A DNA stretch of 64,000 bases from Ancylobacter gelatini (GTDB lineage: Bacteria > Pseudomonadota > Alphaproteobacteria > Rhizobiales > Xanthobacteraceae): positions 310,001 through 374,000 of the forward strand of contig NZ_JAKVIL010000004.1 in NCBI RefSeq assembly GCF_022601675.1, written 5' to 3'. The notes beneath the pieces were generated by a model. That model saw only the letters and a program-made list of their open reading frames with translations. It ran no database searches and had not been told where the DNA came from. Shown here in pieces: positions 54,140-64,000 of this stretch (position 1 is its first letter; each line of letters begins with the position of its first letter). The position numbers were made by a program, and so were the translations under genes.

Positions 54140-54233
54140 GTCATTCGTTCCGTTGTCTGGAACCCGATCCGTGCGTGGCCGGCTACGTCCGGTCCTGACG
54201 AATGCGAGGGTTCGGCATCTTCCGAAGGGCGTC

Positions 54234-54257
54234 ATGCCCGGACTTCAAGCCGGGCAT
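54234..54257. repeat. REP-like hairpin between sufB and sufC
   Basis: ATGCCCGG (54234-54241) pairs perfectly with CCGGGCAT (54250-54257) around ACTTCAAG. It resembles the element at 51931-52037 (both start GGGCGTCAT). Confidence 0.7.
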
Positions 54258-54274
54258 TCGCGTCGTGTCGGGTC

Positions 54275-55750
<1,476 letters not shown>

Positions 55751-55768
55751 CGTCTCTCTCCTCTCCCA

Positions 55769-55787
55769 CGCGGGTTCAAGGCCCGCG
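55769..55787. repeat. Hairpin between the desulfurase gene and sufB
   Basis: CGCGGG-TTCAAGG-CCCGCG has a perfect six-base stem and the TTCAAGG loop also present at 49741-49759. Confidence 0.55.
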
Positions 55788-55850
55788 GGTCAGGTCAACA
55801 AGTCCTCGACACGGGACACCGCACGGGCGGCGCCCGGATTGTTTTCGTCC

Positions 55851-57020
55851 CTATGCGGCGCGCGAGCGACGCAGGAGACCCGGCATCACCCGGCGGAACA
55901 CGCCAAGCGCCCGGTCGACATCCTCTTCCCCGCTCGACCAGCCGAACGACAGGCGGAAGGCCGAGCGCGCGATGCGCTCAGGCACCCCCATGGCGGACAG
56001 CACATGAGAGGGGCCGACCTTGCCCGACGAACAGGCCGCGCCGGCGCTCACCGCCAGCCCCGCCAGATCAAGCGCAATCACCATGGTCTCCGCCGGCACG
56101 CCGGGCAGGGACAGGCTCGAGGTGTTCGGCAGCCGGTCGACGTCGCCGACCAGCAGGACAAGCTCGGGAAACTCGCACCTTAGAGCGCTTTCAAGCCGAT
56201 CGCGCAAGGCAGCGATACGTATTTGTTCTGATTCTAAACTAGCTGCGGCAACCTGCGCCGCCGCCCCGAAAGCCGCGATCGCCGGCACGTTCTCGCTACC
56301 CGCGCGCAGCCCGCGCTCCTGCCCGCCACCGCCGATCAGCGCAGCCGGGCGAAGCTCCTCGTCCACCAGCACCAGAGCACCCGCCCCGGGGGCGCCGCCG
56401 ATCTTGTGCGCGGACACCGACAACAGGTCTACGCCGAGCGCGCGCGCATCCACGCTGATGCGACCGGCGGCCTGCACCGCGTCGCTATGCACCAGCGCGC
56501 CATGGCCATGCGCCCGGCGCGCGGCTTCCGCCACAGGCTGCACCACGCCGGTCTCGTTATTGGCCAGCATGATCGACACCAACGCCCGCCTGCCAGCAGC
56601 GGAATGGCGCCCCAGCGCCGCCTCCAGTTCGTCGAGGTCCAGCCGCCCGCGGGCGTCGACGGGAAGCACCTCCACCCGGTCGGGCGCAAAACGATGGCCG
56701 CGCAGCGCGGCGGAGTGCTCCACCGCGCTCACCAGCAGCACATCAAGCACCTGGTCCTCGCCCCCGCGCTGATAGTGCGGCGTCAAAGCCAGCGCATCGG
56801 CCTCCGTGCCGCTGGAGGTGAACACCACCCCGCGCGGCCCCGCCCCGACCAGAGCGGCGACACGAGCGCGCGCGACGTCGATCTCGCTGCGCGCACCGCG
56901 ACCCTCGCCATGGATCGACGAGGGATTGCCGGTCGCGGCAAAGATTTCGACAACCGCCCGCACCGCCTCGGGGCGAACCGGCGACGTTGCATTGTGATCG
57001 AGATAGACGCGTTCGTTCAT
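55851..57020 (-). CDS. NifS/IscS-type cysteine desulfurase heading the suf cluster
   Basis: From ATG 57020 it has 389 residues. The N-terminus VYLDHNATSPVRPEAV, the PLP lysine in SVSAHKIGGAPGAG and the catalytic cysteine in SAGAACSSGKVG place it in group I (NifS/IscS). It differs from SufS at 50655, so the cluster has two desulfurases of different groups, an arrangement also found in Rhizobiales suf operons. As first gene it lies just after the intergenic region with the ICE-like palindrome. Confidence 0.93.
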   Translation of the reverse strand: MNERVYLDHNATSPVRPEAVRAVVEIFAATGNPSSIHGEGRGARSEIDVARARVAALVGAGPRGVVFTSSGTEADALALTPHYQRGGEDQVLDVLLVSAVEHSAALRGHRFAPDRVEVLPVDARGRLDLDELEAALGRHSAAGRRALVSIMLANNETGVVQPVAEAARRAHGHGALVHSDAVQAAGRISVDARALGVDLLSVSAHKIGGAPGAGALVLVDEELRPAALIGGGGQERGLRAGSENVPAIAAFGAAAQVAAASLESEQIRIAALRDRLESALRCEFPELVLLVGDVDRLPNTSSLSLPGVPAETMVIALDLAGLAVSAGAACSSGKVGPSHVLSAMGVPERIARSAFRLSFGWSSGEEDVDRALGVFRRVMPGLLRRSRAA

Positions 57021-57358
57021 GTCATCCACGGGCTCGAAATCCGGCCGGCCCACCTAAATGGGAAAAGCCTCGCTGAAGGGGCCGGCCTTTCGGAATGCTT
57101 GCAAAAAAGGGCCATCTCCTTCATAGCTTGGCCAACTCTTCTGCTGCCGGAATATATCGTGTCGCACAATTGAATCTGCAACCGATGCAATCCAGCGTAG
57201 AATATTAGAATTATTCTAATAAGTTAAGGTCCCTACCCTGTGTCGTCAAGGCGCCGGCGGTAATCAGGAGCCCGGAGGGGACGAGCGCGGATCATCCGCT
57301 CGCTGTTTCCAAAGGACCACGATCCGGCCCGCGCCGCACCCCCAAGGTCACGAACTTC
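57021..57358. other. 338-base divergent promoter region of the suf cluster
   Basis: No gene is seen. The middle part (57160-57240) is AT-rich, with a 19-base palindrome (listed separately) and a TATATT box at about 57150-57155 on the minus strand that could be a -10 for the suf operon (TTGCAG lies 19 bases before it). The right part, toward the hydrolase gene, is GC-rich and holds its leader. Confidence 0.5.
57203..57221. promoter_or_regulatory. ICE-like (Irr) palindrome upstream of the suf cluster
   Basis: TATTAGAAT-T-ATTCTAATA is a perfect 9-1-9 inverted repeat. It contains the TTAGAA/TTCTAA halves of the iron control element bound by Irr in Rhizobiales. Irr and RirA are known to regulate suf operons in that group. 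The site is about 180 bases before the first suf gene and 140 before the hydrolase, so it could act on both. Which regulator binds is inferred. Confidence 0.7.
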
Positions 57359-58027
57359 ATGCCTGAGGTCATTTTTACCGGTGAGAAGGGGCGGCTCGAA
57401 GGCCGCTACCAGCCGGCCAAGACGCGCCGCGCGCCGATCGCCATCATCCTGCACCCGCACCCCCAGTTCGGCGGCACGATGAACAACCCGGTCGTCTACA
57501 ACCTCTATTACCAGTTCGTGAACCGGGGTTTCTCGACTCTGCGCTTCAACTTCCGTGGCGTCGGCCGCTCGCAGGGCTCGTTCGACCATGGACAGGGCGA
57601 ACTGGCGGACGCCGCCGCCGCGCTGGACTGGGCGCAGTCGATCAACCCGGACGCGCGTGCCTGCTGGATCGCCGGCTTCTCCTTCGGCGCCTGGATCGGC
57701 ATGCAGTTGCTGATGCGCCGCCCCGAGGTGGAGGGCTTCATCTCCATCGCCGCGCCGGCGAACCTGTATGACTTCTCGTTCCTCGCCCCCTGCCCGTCAT
57801 CCGGCCTGTTCGTGCATGGCGACAAGGATGCGGTGGTGCCGTTCTCCGCCGTCACCGGCCTCGTCGAGAAGCTGAAGACGCAGAAGGGCATCGTGATCGA
57901 CCAGCAGACCGTCCCCGGCGCCAACCACTTCTTCGATGGCAAGACCGAGGACCTGATGGAAGTGATCGGCGGCTATCTCGACAAGCGCCTGCCCGGCACC
58001 GCGATCAAGAAGATCACCGCGGCCTGA
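57359..58027 (+). CDS. Alpha/beta hydrolase
   Basis: The 222-residue serine hydrolase has HPHPQFGGTMNN (oxyanion region), the nucleophile motif GFSFGAWIG, an Asp in VHGDKDAVVP and a catalytic His in PGANHFFDG. Homologues in Rhizobiales lie divergent from or beside the suf cluster. Substrate is unknown. The ribosome site (AAGGTCACG) before ATG 57359 is moderate. A strong bidirectional terminator follows. Confidence 0.88.
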   Translation: MPEVIFTGEKGRLEGRYQPAKTRRAPIAIILHPHPQFGGTMNNPVVYNLYYQFVNRGFSTLRFNFRGVGRSQGSFDHGQGELADAAAALDWAQSINPDARACWIAGFSFGAWIGMQLLMRRPEVEGFISIAAPANLYDFSFLAPCPSSGLFVHGDKDAVVPFSAVTGLVEKLKTQKGIVIDQQTVPGANHFFDGKTEDLMEVIGGYLDKRLPGTAIKKITAA

Positions 58028-58064
58028 GGGTTCGACCACGGCCTTGCGCCTGCCACCACATACG

Positions 58065-58096
58065 AAAAGCCCGGCGCTCATCACGCCGGGCTTTTT
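58065..58096. terminator. Bidirectional intrinsic terminator
   Basis: AAAAGCCCGGCG (58065-58076) pairs perfectly with CGCCGGGCTTTT (58084-58095), seven-base loop, with an extra T at 58096. The A-run on the left and T-run on the right serve both the hydrolase gene and the convergent small gene. Confidence 0.93.
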
Positions 58097-58118
58097 GCTA
58101 TGCGGGGGTGGCGCGACC

Positions 58119-58505
58119 TCAGTTGAGGACGAGACGGACCGGGCTGCTGACCGTGAGACGATCGCCATGGCGGGCGATCTCGACCACACTTTCGGCGGTC
58201 TCAACCGCACCGGGAACCGAGAAGCTCACGGCCTGCTCGGGCTGCAGCGTAGCCGCGACGCGGATCGGCGCGCCGCCGGCGACGCTCAGCGTGGCGACGA
58301 CATGGTAGCCGTCCTCTTCCGAGGTGTAATAGGCCACGCCGTTGACGTAGCCGATATTGATGATCTGCGCCGCTTCGGGGCGAAGGCCTGACGCCTTCTC
58401 GTCCGCCCGCGCGGGAGCGAGCAGCGCGATGGCGAGAAGGGCGGCGATCAGGCCGAGCGGGATGAGGTCGCTCACAAGCTCAAGCGGGCGAAAAGACGTG
58501 CGCAT
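58119..58505 (-). CDS. Small exported hypothetical protein
   Basis: The 128-residue protein has an N-terminal hydrophobic helix (LIPLGLIAALLAIALLA) ending in ARA near residue 34, a probable Sec signal. The mature part is short and beta-rich, with no cysteine. I do not recognise a family. It starts at ATG 58505; a dyad-rich region lies upstream. Confidence 0.7.
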   Translation of the reverse strand: MRTSFRPLELVSDLIPLGLIAALLAIALLAPARADEKASGLRPEAAQIINIGYVNGVAYYTSEEDGYHVVATLSVAGGAPIRVAATLQPEQAVSFSVPGAVETAESVVEIARHGDRLTVSSPVRLVLN

Positions 58506-58597
58506 CTAAGGCTCCACAAGGTTCTGTCCAGGCGTGTTGATTGGGAAGCTGCCTGCCTGGCGAGCCGGACTTCCGGGAGCCCTCAAGATAAGCGAAA

Positions 58598-58698
58598 AAT
58601 GGTGCAGCGCATCATTCATGTATGCATTGCACCATTGCATTTCAGGAATATTGGGGCGACTTGTCGCAATATTCAGTTTTTCTGAATCATCGATTCAG
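58598..58698. repeat. Cluster of three inverted repeats between anmK and the small exported gene
   Basis: AATGGTGCA (58598-58606) and TGCACCATT (58628-58636) are exact inverses. GAATATT (58646-58652) with AATATTC (58668-58674) plus inner GCGAC/GTCGC (58656-58660 and 58663-58667) form a second hairpin. CTGAATC (58682-58688) and GATTCAG (58692-58698) form a third, six bases from the anmK stop. On the minus strand the third is followed by AAAAA, not T, so none is a plain terminator for anmK. Confidence 0.65.
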
Positions 58699-58703
58699 AT
58701 GAA

Positions 58704-59864
58704 TTATGCCGATCCCGATACTGGCCGTTCGTTTCCGACGATCACCCCGCCGGTCATCGGCTCCGGCACCCCGGTGGTGCCGGGAAAGCTCAGCGGCAGA
58801 CCCCGCAGGCTGCGCACCGCGAGGAAGGCGAAGGCCTGCGCTTCCATATCGTCGGACGACCAGCCGACCTCATCGGCGGTCTCGGTTTTGATGCCGGTGC
58901 GCTCGCCCAGCATGCGCAGTAGCGTCAGGTTATGCGCACCGCCGCCCGCAGCGATCATCCGTTCCGGCCGTGCCGGCAGGAAGCGCAGCACGGCCCCGAC
59001 ACAGGCGGCGGTAAGCGCGCTCAGCGTCGCCGCGCCATCCGCCGTGCTCATGCCGGCAAGGCCGCCGTGCTCCTCGACCCAGCCACGGAAATCGTTGCGA
59101 TCGAGCGACTTCGGCGGCGAGCGGTGAAAGAACGGGTGCCCGAGCAGCCGTTCGATCGCCGCCTCGTCCACCTTCCCGGCTTTGGCGATGGCGCCGTCCT
59201 CGTCGAAAGGCAGGCCGGTGCGGGATTTAACGAAGTCGTCGACCAGCGCATTGGCCGGCCCGGTATCGCAGGCGATGGGATCGCGCATGCCGTCGATGTA
59301 AGAAATGTTGGCAACACCCCCGAGATTGAGCACCAGCAGCGGCTGGGCCGGTCCGAGACCACGCGCCAGCGCCCGATGATAGACCGGCACCAGCGGTGCA
59401 CCTTGTCCGCCGGCGGCGACATCGGCGGCGCGCATGTCGTAGACCAGCGTCGTCTTGTCGGTCGTCAGTCCTCGCGCCGCCCGCGCCAGTGCCGGACCGT
59501 CGCCGATCTGCACGGTCAGCGCGATTTCCGGCCGGTGCAGCACGGTCTGGCCGTGATAGCCGATCACGTCAACGTCGCGATAGGCTGGGAACTCTTTGAG
59601 AAAACTGGCCAGCGCCTGGGCATGGCGCTCGGTCGAGAGCCGCTCGGCGCGCGCCAGAATGCCCGGCCGCGCGTTCCGATCGGTCACCTCCCGCGCATCG
59701 GCAATCGCGCGGAACAGCAATTCCCGCGTTTCGGAAGCGTAGACATAGGTCCGCCCCGGCCCGAACAGGCGAATGTCCTCGCCGTCCGTCTCGATCAGCG
59801 CGACATCCACTCCGTCCAGCGACGTGCCGCTCATCAGGCCGATGGCTTTATGGAAGGCCGACAT
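58704..59864 (-). CDS. anmK: Anhydro-N-acetylmuramic acid kinase
   Basis: AnmK phosphorylates and opens 1,6-anhydro-MurNAc during recycling of cell-wall fragments. From ATG 59864 (GAGGAACG site) it has 386 residues. The N-terminus GLMSGTSLDGVDVALIE and the phosphate-binding block LNLGGVANISYI are diagnostic; length is normal. It is divergent from tyrS with about 85 bases between starts, so the promoters may overlap. Confidence 0.95.
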   Translation of the reverse strand: MSAFHKAIGLMSGTSLDGVDVALIETDGEDIRLFGPGRTYVYASETRELLFRAIADAREVTDRNARPGILARAERLSTERHAQALASFLKEFPAYRDVDVIGYHGQTVLHRPEIALTVQIGDGPALARAARGLTTDKTTLVYDMRAADVAAGGQGAPLVPVYHRALARGLGPAQPLLVLNLGGVANISYIDGMRDPIACDTGPANALVDDFVKSRTGLPFDEDGAIAKAGKVDEAAIERLLGHPFFHRSPPKSLDRNDFRGWVEEHGGLAGMSTADGAATLSALTAACVGAVLRFLPARPERMIAAGGGAHNLTLLRMLGERTGIKTETADEVGWSSDDMEAQAFAFLAVRSLRGLPLSFPGTTGVPEPMTGGVIVGNERPVSGSA

Positions 59865-59950
59865 CTGCGTTCCTCGGGGTGCTTTCGCTGCGTGAAACTG
59901 GTACATCACCGGCCCGCTCCTAAGATCGCGTTGATGATACCGGGCCCGTC

Positions 59951-61210
59951 ATGACCAAGTTCCGTTCCGACTTCCTCCGCACCATGCATGAGCGTGGCTT
60001 CGTTCATCAGCTTTCCGATGAATCCGGCCTCGACGACCTGCTCGCCAAGGAAAGCGTGACGGCCTATATCGGCTTCGATCCGACCGCGCCCTCTCTGCAT
60101 GCCGGCGGGCTGATCCAGATCATGATGCTGCACTGGCTGCAGGCGACCGGCCACCAGCCGGTCTCGCTGATGGGCGGCGGCACCGGCATGGTCGGCGATC
60201 CTTCCTTCAAGGAAGAGGCGCGCAAGCTGATGACGGTGGAGACCATCGAGGACAACATCGCCTCGATCAAGCGGGTCTTCGCGAACTATCTCGACTACAG
60301 CAGCGGCCCCAAGGGCGGCGCGCTGATGATCAACAATGCCGAATGGCTGCGCGAGCTGAACTATCTCGAATTCCTGCGCGATGTCGGCCGCCACTTCTCG
60401 GTCAACCGCATGCTGTCCTTCGACAGCGTGAAGACGCGGCTCGAGCGCGAGCAGTCGCTGTCCTTCCTCGAATTCAACTACATGATCCTGCAGGCCTACG
60501 ACTTCGTGGAGCTGTCGAAGCGCTACGATGTGCGGCTGCAGATGGGCGGCTCCGACCAGTGGGGCAACATCGTCAACGGCATCGACCTCGGCCACCGCAT
60601 GGGGACAAAGCAGCTCTATGCCCTGACCTCGCCGCTGCTCACCACCTCCTCCGGCGCCAAGATGGGCAAGTCGGTGAACGGGGCGGTGTGGCTGAACGCC
60701 GACATGCTCGGCCCCTACGAGTTCTGGCAGTACTGGCGCAACACCGAGGACGCCGACGTCGCGCGCTTCCTCAAGCTCTACACCACGCTGCCGATGGACG
60801 AGATCGCCCGGCTTTCGGCGCTGGCCGGCTCGGAGATCAACGAGGTCAAGAAGATCCTCGCCACCGAGATCACCGCCATGCTGCATGGCCGCGCCGCGGC
60901 GGAGGCGGCGGCGGAGACCGCACGCAAAACCTTCGAGGAAGGCGGCGTCGCCGCCGACCTGCCGAGCGTCGAGGTGCCGGCGGGCGAACTTGAGGCCGGG
61001 ATCGGCGTACTGGCCGCCTTCGCGGAGAAGGCCGGATTGGTCGCCTCCAATGGCGAGGCACGCCGGCAGGTGAAGAGCGGCGGGCTCAAGGTGAACGATG
61101 CCACCGTCACCGACGACAAGGCCGTTCTGACCCCGCGCGACCTGACGCCGGAAGGCGTGATCAAGCTGTCCTTCGGCAAGAAGAAGCACGTGCTGCTGAA
61201 GCCGGTCTGA
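59951..61210 (+). CDS. tyrS: Tyrosyl-tRNA synthetase
   Basis: This class I synthetase charges tRNA-Tyr. The 419-residue protein has the HIGH-like HAGG motif (50-53), GGSDQWGN (199-206), the KMSKS motif as KMGKS (237-241), and a C-terminal S4 RNA-binding domain (about 350-415). These match bacterial TyrS. The start ATG 59951 lies 85 bases from the anmK start on the other strand. Confidence 0.97.
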   Translation: MTKFRSDFLRTMHERGFVHQLSDESGLDDLLAKESVTAYIGFDPTAPSLHAGGLIQIMMLHWLQATGHQPVSLMGGGTGMVGDPSFKEEARKLMTVETIEDNIASIKRVFANYLDYSSGPKGGALMINNAEWLRELNYLEFLRDVGRHFSVNRMLSFDSVKTRLEREQSLSFLEFNYMILQAYDFVELSKRYDVRLQMGGSDQWGNIVNGIDLGHRMGTKQLYALTSPLLTTSSGAKMGKSVNGAVWLNADMLGPYEFWQYWRNTEDADVARFLKLYTTLPMDEIARLSALAGSEINEVKKILATEITAMLHGRAAAEAAAETARKTFEEGGVAADLPSVEVPAGELEAGIGVLAAFAEKAGLVASNGEARRQVKSGGLKVNDATVTDDKAVLTPRDLTPEGVIKLSFGKKKHVLLKPV

Positions 61211-61352
61211 GGACCGGCGCGCACGGAACGCGCGGCCTCACGGCGGCCACGCCGGGACGAGGCCGGCACGTTTGAGGCTTGAGGGGGCGACCGCGGGAAC
61301 GCGTCGCCACCCGCCCGCGCAGCGCCCGAAGGGCGGCCGCCGCCCTTGCAAC

Positions 61353-64000
61353 CTAGCGCGGCGGGATCAGAGCCGGCGGGCTTGGGTCCGGGGCCTGACG
61401 GTATTCGAAGATCTTGCGCAGGAAGCCCGGCGCCACGGCGGAGATCGGATTCATGCGCAGGGTCGGCCCGGCCATCGGCCCGACGATCTCGTAGGTCACG
61501 CCGACCAGCCCTTCATTGGGACCGCCGCCGAGGAAGAAGCCGAGCACCGGCAGCTTGCTGAACAGGTTGTTCAGCCCGTAGGCCGGGACATAAGTGCCCT
61601 GCACCGACATCCGGTCATTGGCGAAATCAAGCGTGCCGTCAAAGGTCGAGCCGATCTGCGGCCCCCAGATCGCGCCCTCGCGGATATTGAGCTGCTCGGC
61701 CGAGCGCTGGAACGTGACCTGCAGCTTGTTGAACGCCACCGCCGAGCCCGGCTGGAGCGAGCCGTCGCGCCCGGCCGAAGGCGCCGCCGCGATCAGACGA
61801 TCGAGACCGGGTTCGCCCCGGATCACGAAATCGCGCATGTTGACGACGCCGCTCTGCGGCGAGCCGTCGCCGGTCGGCGCATCGACATCGATCCACAGAT
61901 CGCCGCTATAGATGCGCGCATAGAGATTGATGAAGCGCAGCAGTGCGCCGGCATCGGAGGTAGCGACCCGCAGGCGCGGCTTGCCATTGCCGCCGGGGGT
62001 CAGTGTCCCCACGACCTTGCCGTCGCGGCCGACCAGCGCCGAAAGATCGAAGGCGCGCAGATTGCCGTCGCGGCGCGACATCTTGAGCGCGGCCTGGCGC
62101 ATCGCCTCGCCATTGTTACCGGCCACCACGCCAAGTTCGACATCAAGATCGATGTCGAGCGGCTTCTCGTCCTTGCGGCCGGCGATCGGCGCCTCCAGCA
62201 GGTTCTTGAGATAGGACCGCGCCTCGATCACCTCGCCGCGCACCACGACGTTCATCACGCCGGAGGCCGCGGAGACCTTCACGCTGGCCTTGTCGCCATC
62301 CGACAGTGCGAAGGTCGGCAAATTGGCGCTGACCAGTGAGGCCTTGGAATCGAGCTCCACGGTGCCGCGAATATTGACGCCGCTGCCGGTGACCACGAGG
62401 TCGTCGAGCCGGGTGCCGGTGGCGGTCACGGTGGCGCGCGCGGTCAGCCGCGCGGGCTTGCCGGCCGGCTTCGACCAGCCCGGCACCAGCTCGGCGAGCC
62501 GGGCGGCGGTCAGGTCGAGGTCGACATCGGCGGTCTTGCCCTTGGACGTAATCGCGCCGGTAAGCTTCACCCCGACCACGCCGGAGAGGCCCGCCAGATC
62601 GAGGTTGAGCTTGTTGCGCGCAGCATCGTCCAGCTTGGCCTCGACCACGAACGTTGCGTCGTTGTCGGAGGTGTTGCGCGTGTACTCAAAGCTCGCCGGC
62701 GCGCCGCCGAACTTGCCCTGCCCGCGCAGCACCGTCGCCGCCGGGGTGACGAAGGCCCGCACCGTGGCGTCGTCGAGGCGCTGGCCCAAGAACACCTTGT
62801 CAGCGCTGAAATCGGTGAGGTCGGCCTCAAAGGAGTAATCGATGTCGCCGGCGGTTATGTTGTCGGACAGCGTGACATTGATCTGCGCCACGCCCTTGAT
62901 CGCGCCGCGCACCAGATTATGGTCGAACTGGTCGCCGGCCGGACCGCGCAGCGGTGGCATCGAGGCGAGTTCGAGCGCGGCGGCGGCGGGGCCGTCGACG
63001 CCGATCTTGAGCTTGGCCGTGGGGCGTGCCGGCGCGGTGTCGGGAACGTCGAACACGCTCTCGGGCAGGTTTATCCGCCGCCCATCCGGCGTGTCCATCG
63101 CCGCATTGCTGGCGACGACATGCGCGGTGCGGCCGGTGATCTGAACAGCCACATCGGCGCCCTGGATCAGCGGAAGCTTCGGCACCGGCCGGAACACGCC
63201 ATTGCTGCCGGCAATGTTGATGGTGAGCTGATCGCCTTCCAGCGGCCGGTCCTTGTTGCCGATCGAGGTGAGCGGCGCATGGACGTTGATTTCCGCCTTG
63301 GTCACGTCGCCCGAGATGAAATGGTCATAGACCCAGCGGCGCACCGGCGGGGCGGCCACCACCGGCCAGAGCCGCAGCAGCGAGGTCGCCGTCATCGGCG
63401 TCGCGGCAAGCTTGAGGCCCAGGAAGGGCTCCGCAGCACCAAGGTCGAGTTCGGTACTCAGGTTGATCCCGCCCTGTGGGCCCTTGAGCACCGCGTTGTC
63501 GACGGTCAGGCGCTGGGCGCGCGGGTCGAAGCGGACATCAAGCGAGATGTCGTCGAGCACCAGCGGCGGCACATTCTCGGCATGGGGCCCGCCGCCGGTG
63601 AAGCGGGCATCGGCCTTGGTGACGTGCAGCGTCCAGTCGCCATCCGCCGTGTCGGGCGCATCGATGATGGCGGCCAGGTCAAGGTCGAACGGCCCGGCGT
63701 GGATCGCGAGCGGGCTCAGCGTCAGCTCGCGACGCCTCGGATCGACGCTGAAATCGACCGAGACCTCGTCGATGATCATGCGCCCATCCGCATCCGCGCC
63801 GACCTGAAACTCTCCCGCACCAGCCACCAGCCGGCCCTGTGTCGCGAGCAGCACGCCCTGCGCGTCGATCGCGGACTTGACCTGGAACGACAGCGGCGAG
63901 GTGGCGATCATGGCGGCATCGGCCTTGCCGGCGGCGATCATCAGGTCGCGCGGGGCCAGATCGCGCACCTCGAAGCCGAGGGCCCGCCGGCCATTGGCCA
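61353..64000 (-). CDS. AsmA/YhdP-like (DUF3971) protein, 5' end outside the window
   Basis: The frame is open to the right edge, with 882 codons visible; the GTG at 63968 is inside the gene. The protein is built of many beta-rich repeats of 15-25 residues with alternating hydrophobic and Asp/Gly-rich parts, as in AsmA-like lipid-transport bridges. The C-terminal block (LPVLGFFLGGGPNEGLVGVT) and a closing Pro-rich tail are like those of YhdP proteins. These large inner-membrane-anchored proteins move phospholipid to the outer membrane. It is convergent with tyrS, 142 bases between stops. Confidence 0.85.
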   Translation of the reverse strand, partial: ANGRRALGFEVRDLAPRDLMIAAGKADAAMIATSPLSFQVKSAIDAQGVLLATQGRLVAGAGEFQVGADADGRMIIDEVSVDFSVDPRRRELTLSPLAIHAGPFDLDLAAIIDAPDTADGDWTLHVTKADARFTGGGPHAENVPPLVLDDISLDVRFDPRAQRLTVDNAVLKGPQGGINLSTELDLGAAEPFLGLKLAATPMTATSLLRLWPVVAAPPVRRWVYDHFISGDVTKAEINVHAPLTSIGNKDRPLEGDQLTINIAGSNGVFRPVPKLPLIQGADVAVQITGRTAHVVASNAAMDTPDGRRINLPESVFDVPDTAPARPTAKLKIGVDGPAAAALELASMPPLRGPAGDQFDHNLVRGAIKGVAQINVTLSDNITAGDIDYSFEADLTDFSADKVFLGQRLDDATVRAFVTPAATVLRGQGKFGGAPASFEYTRNTSDNDATFVVEAKLDDAARNKLNLDLAGLSGVVGVKLTGAITSKGKTADVDLDLTAARLAELVPGWSKPAGKPARLTARATVTATGTRLDDLVVTGSGVNIRGTVELDSKASLVSANLPTFALSDGDKASVKVSAASGVMNVVVRGEVIEARSYLKNLLEAPIAGRKDEKPLDIDLDVELGVVAGNNGEAMRQAALKMSRRDGNLRAFDLSALVGRDGKVVGTLTPGGNGKPRLRVATSDAGALLRFINLYARIYSGDLWIDVDAPTGDGSPQSGVVNMRDFVIRGEPGLDRLIAAAPSAGRDGSLQPGSAVAFNKLQVTFQRSAEQLNIREGAIWGPQIGSTFDGTLDFANDRMSVQGTYVPAYGLNNLFSKLPVLGFFLGGGPNEGLVGVTYEIVGPMAGPTLRMNPISAVAPGFLRKIFEYRQAPDPSPPALIPPR

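Noticed and set aside
58682-58698. The CTGAATC/GATTCAG hairpin as an anmK terminator
   Set aside because: On the transcribed strand it is followed by A residues rather than T residues.

Overview
This window reads as a high-GC alphaproteobacterial chromosome of the order Hyphomicrobiales (Rhizobiales). A Xanthobacteraceae-like genome (Ancylobacter, Starkeya or Xanthobacter type) is my best guess, inferred from gene content and gene order (urt-ure nitrogen cluster, suf cluster with SufS/SufT, aminotransferase-hom-glpX, PhaC, ICE-like iron boxes), not from a database search. About 55 protein genes are supported. I found no rRNA, tRNA, CRISPR array, insertion sequence or prophage.

Layout. 1-3476: a truncated ArnT-like glycosyltransferase and a GAF-PAS-GGDEF-EAL protein. 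3782-14661: one long minus-strand urea operon, urtABCDE (urea ABC importer), ureD, a fused ureAB, ureC, ureE with a very long His-rich tail, and ureF. It has a textbook sigma-54 promoter at 14646-14661, and ureG is absent. 14840-15994: an aminotransferase. 16078-22428: five translationally packed genes for exported proteins (imelysin, multicopper oxidase, di-heme cytochrome, second imelysin, DUF1513), preceded by an AT-rich promoter that overlaps a TTTAGAA motif. 22605-26446: a small unknown protein, a TIGR03862-type flavoprotein and RecJ. 26532-31187: a phytase-like gene broken by an 8-bp tandem duplication and preceded by a possible Pho box, then a DMT transporter, tartrate dehydrogenase and an esterase. 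31267-35793: aminotransferase-hom-glpX-orf113 and a lipoprotein. 35913-39322: a class I PHA synthase with a roughly 275-residue histone H1-like N-terminal extension, coupled to an LprI-type protein. 39359-48901: Tat-exported carbonic anhydrase, argC, parE, LysE exporter, an HTH/YtoQ pair, a Gre factor, a DEAD-box helicase and an MscS channel. 48955-58027: the suf iron-sulfur cluster (two cysteine desulfurases, sufB, C, D, S, T, A), divergent from an alpha/beta hydrolase across a near-perfect ICE-like palindrome. 58119-64000: a small exported protein, anmK, tyrS and a truncated AsmA-like protein.

Themes. Urea uptake and hydrolysis appear to be one nitrogen-regulated unit. Two iron-linked units (the imelysin/oxidase module and suf) carry related TTTAGAA-type sites, which suggests Irr-like iron control. 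The suf cluster is punctuated by REP-like hairpins. The best candidate for an incompletely described system is the five-gene exported iron/copper/heme module. The PHA synthase with a DNA-binding-like tail and the UreE metal-storage tail are the most unusual single proteins.
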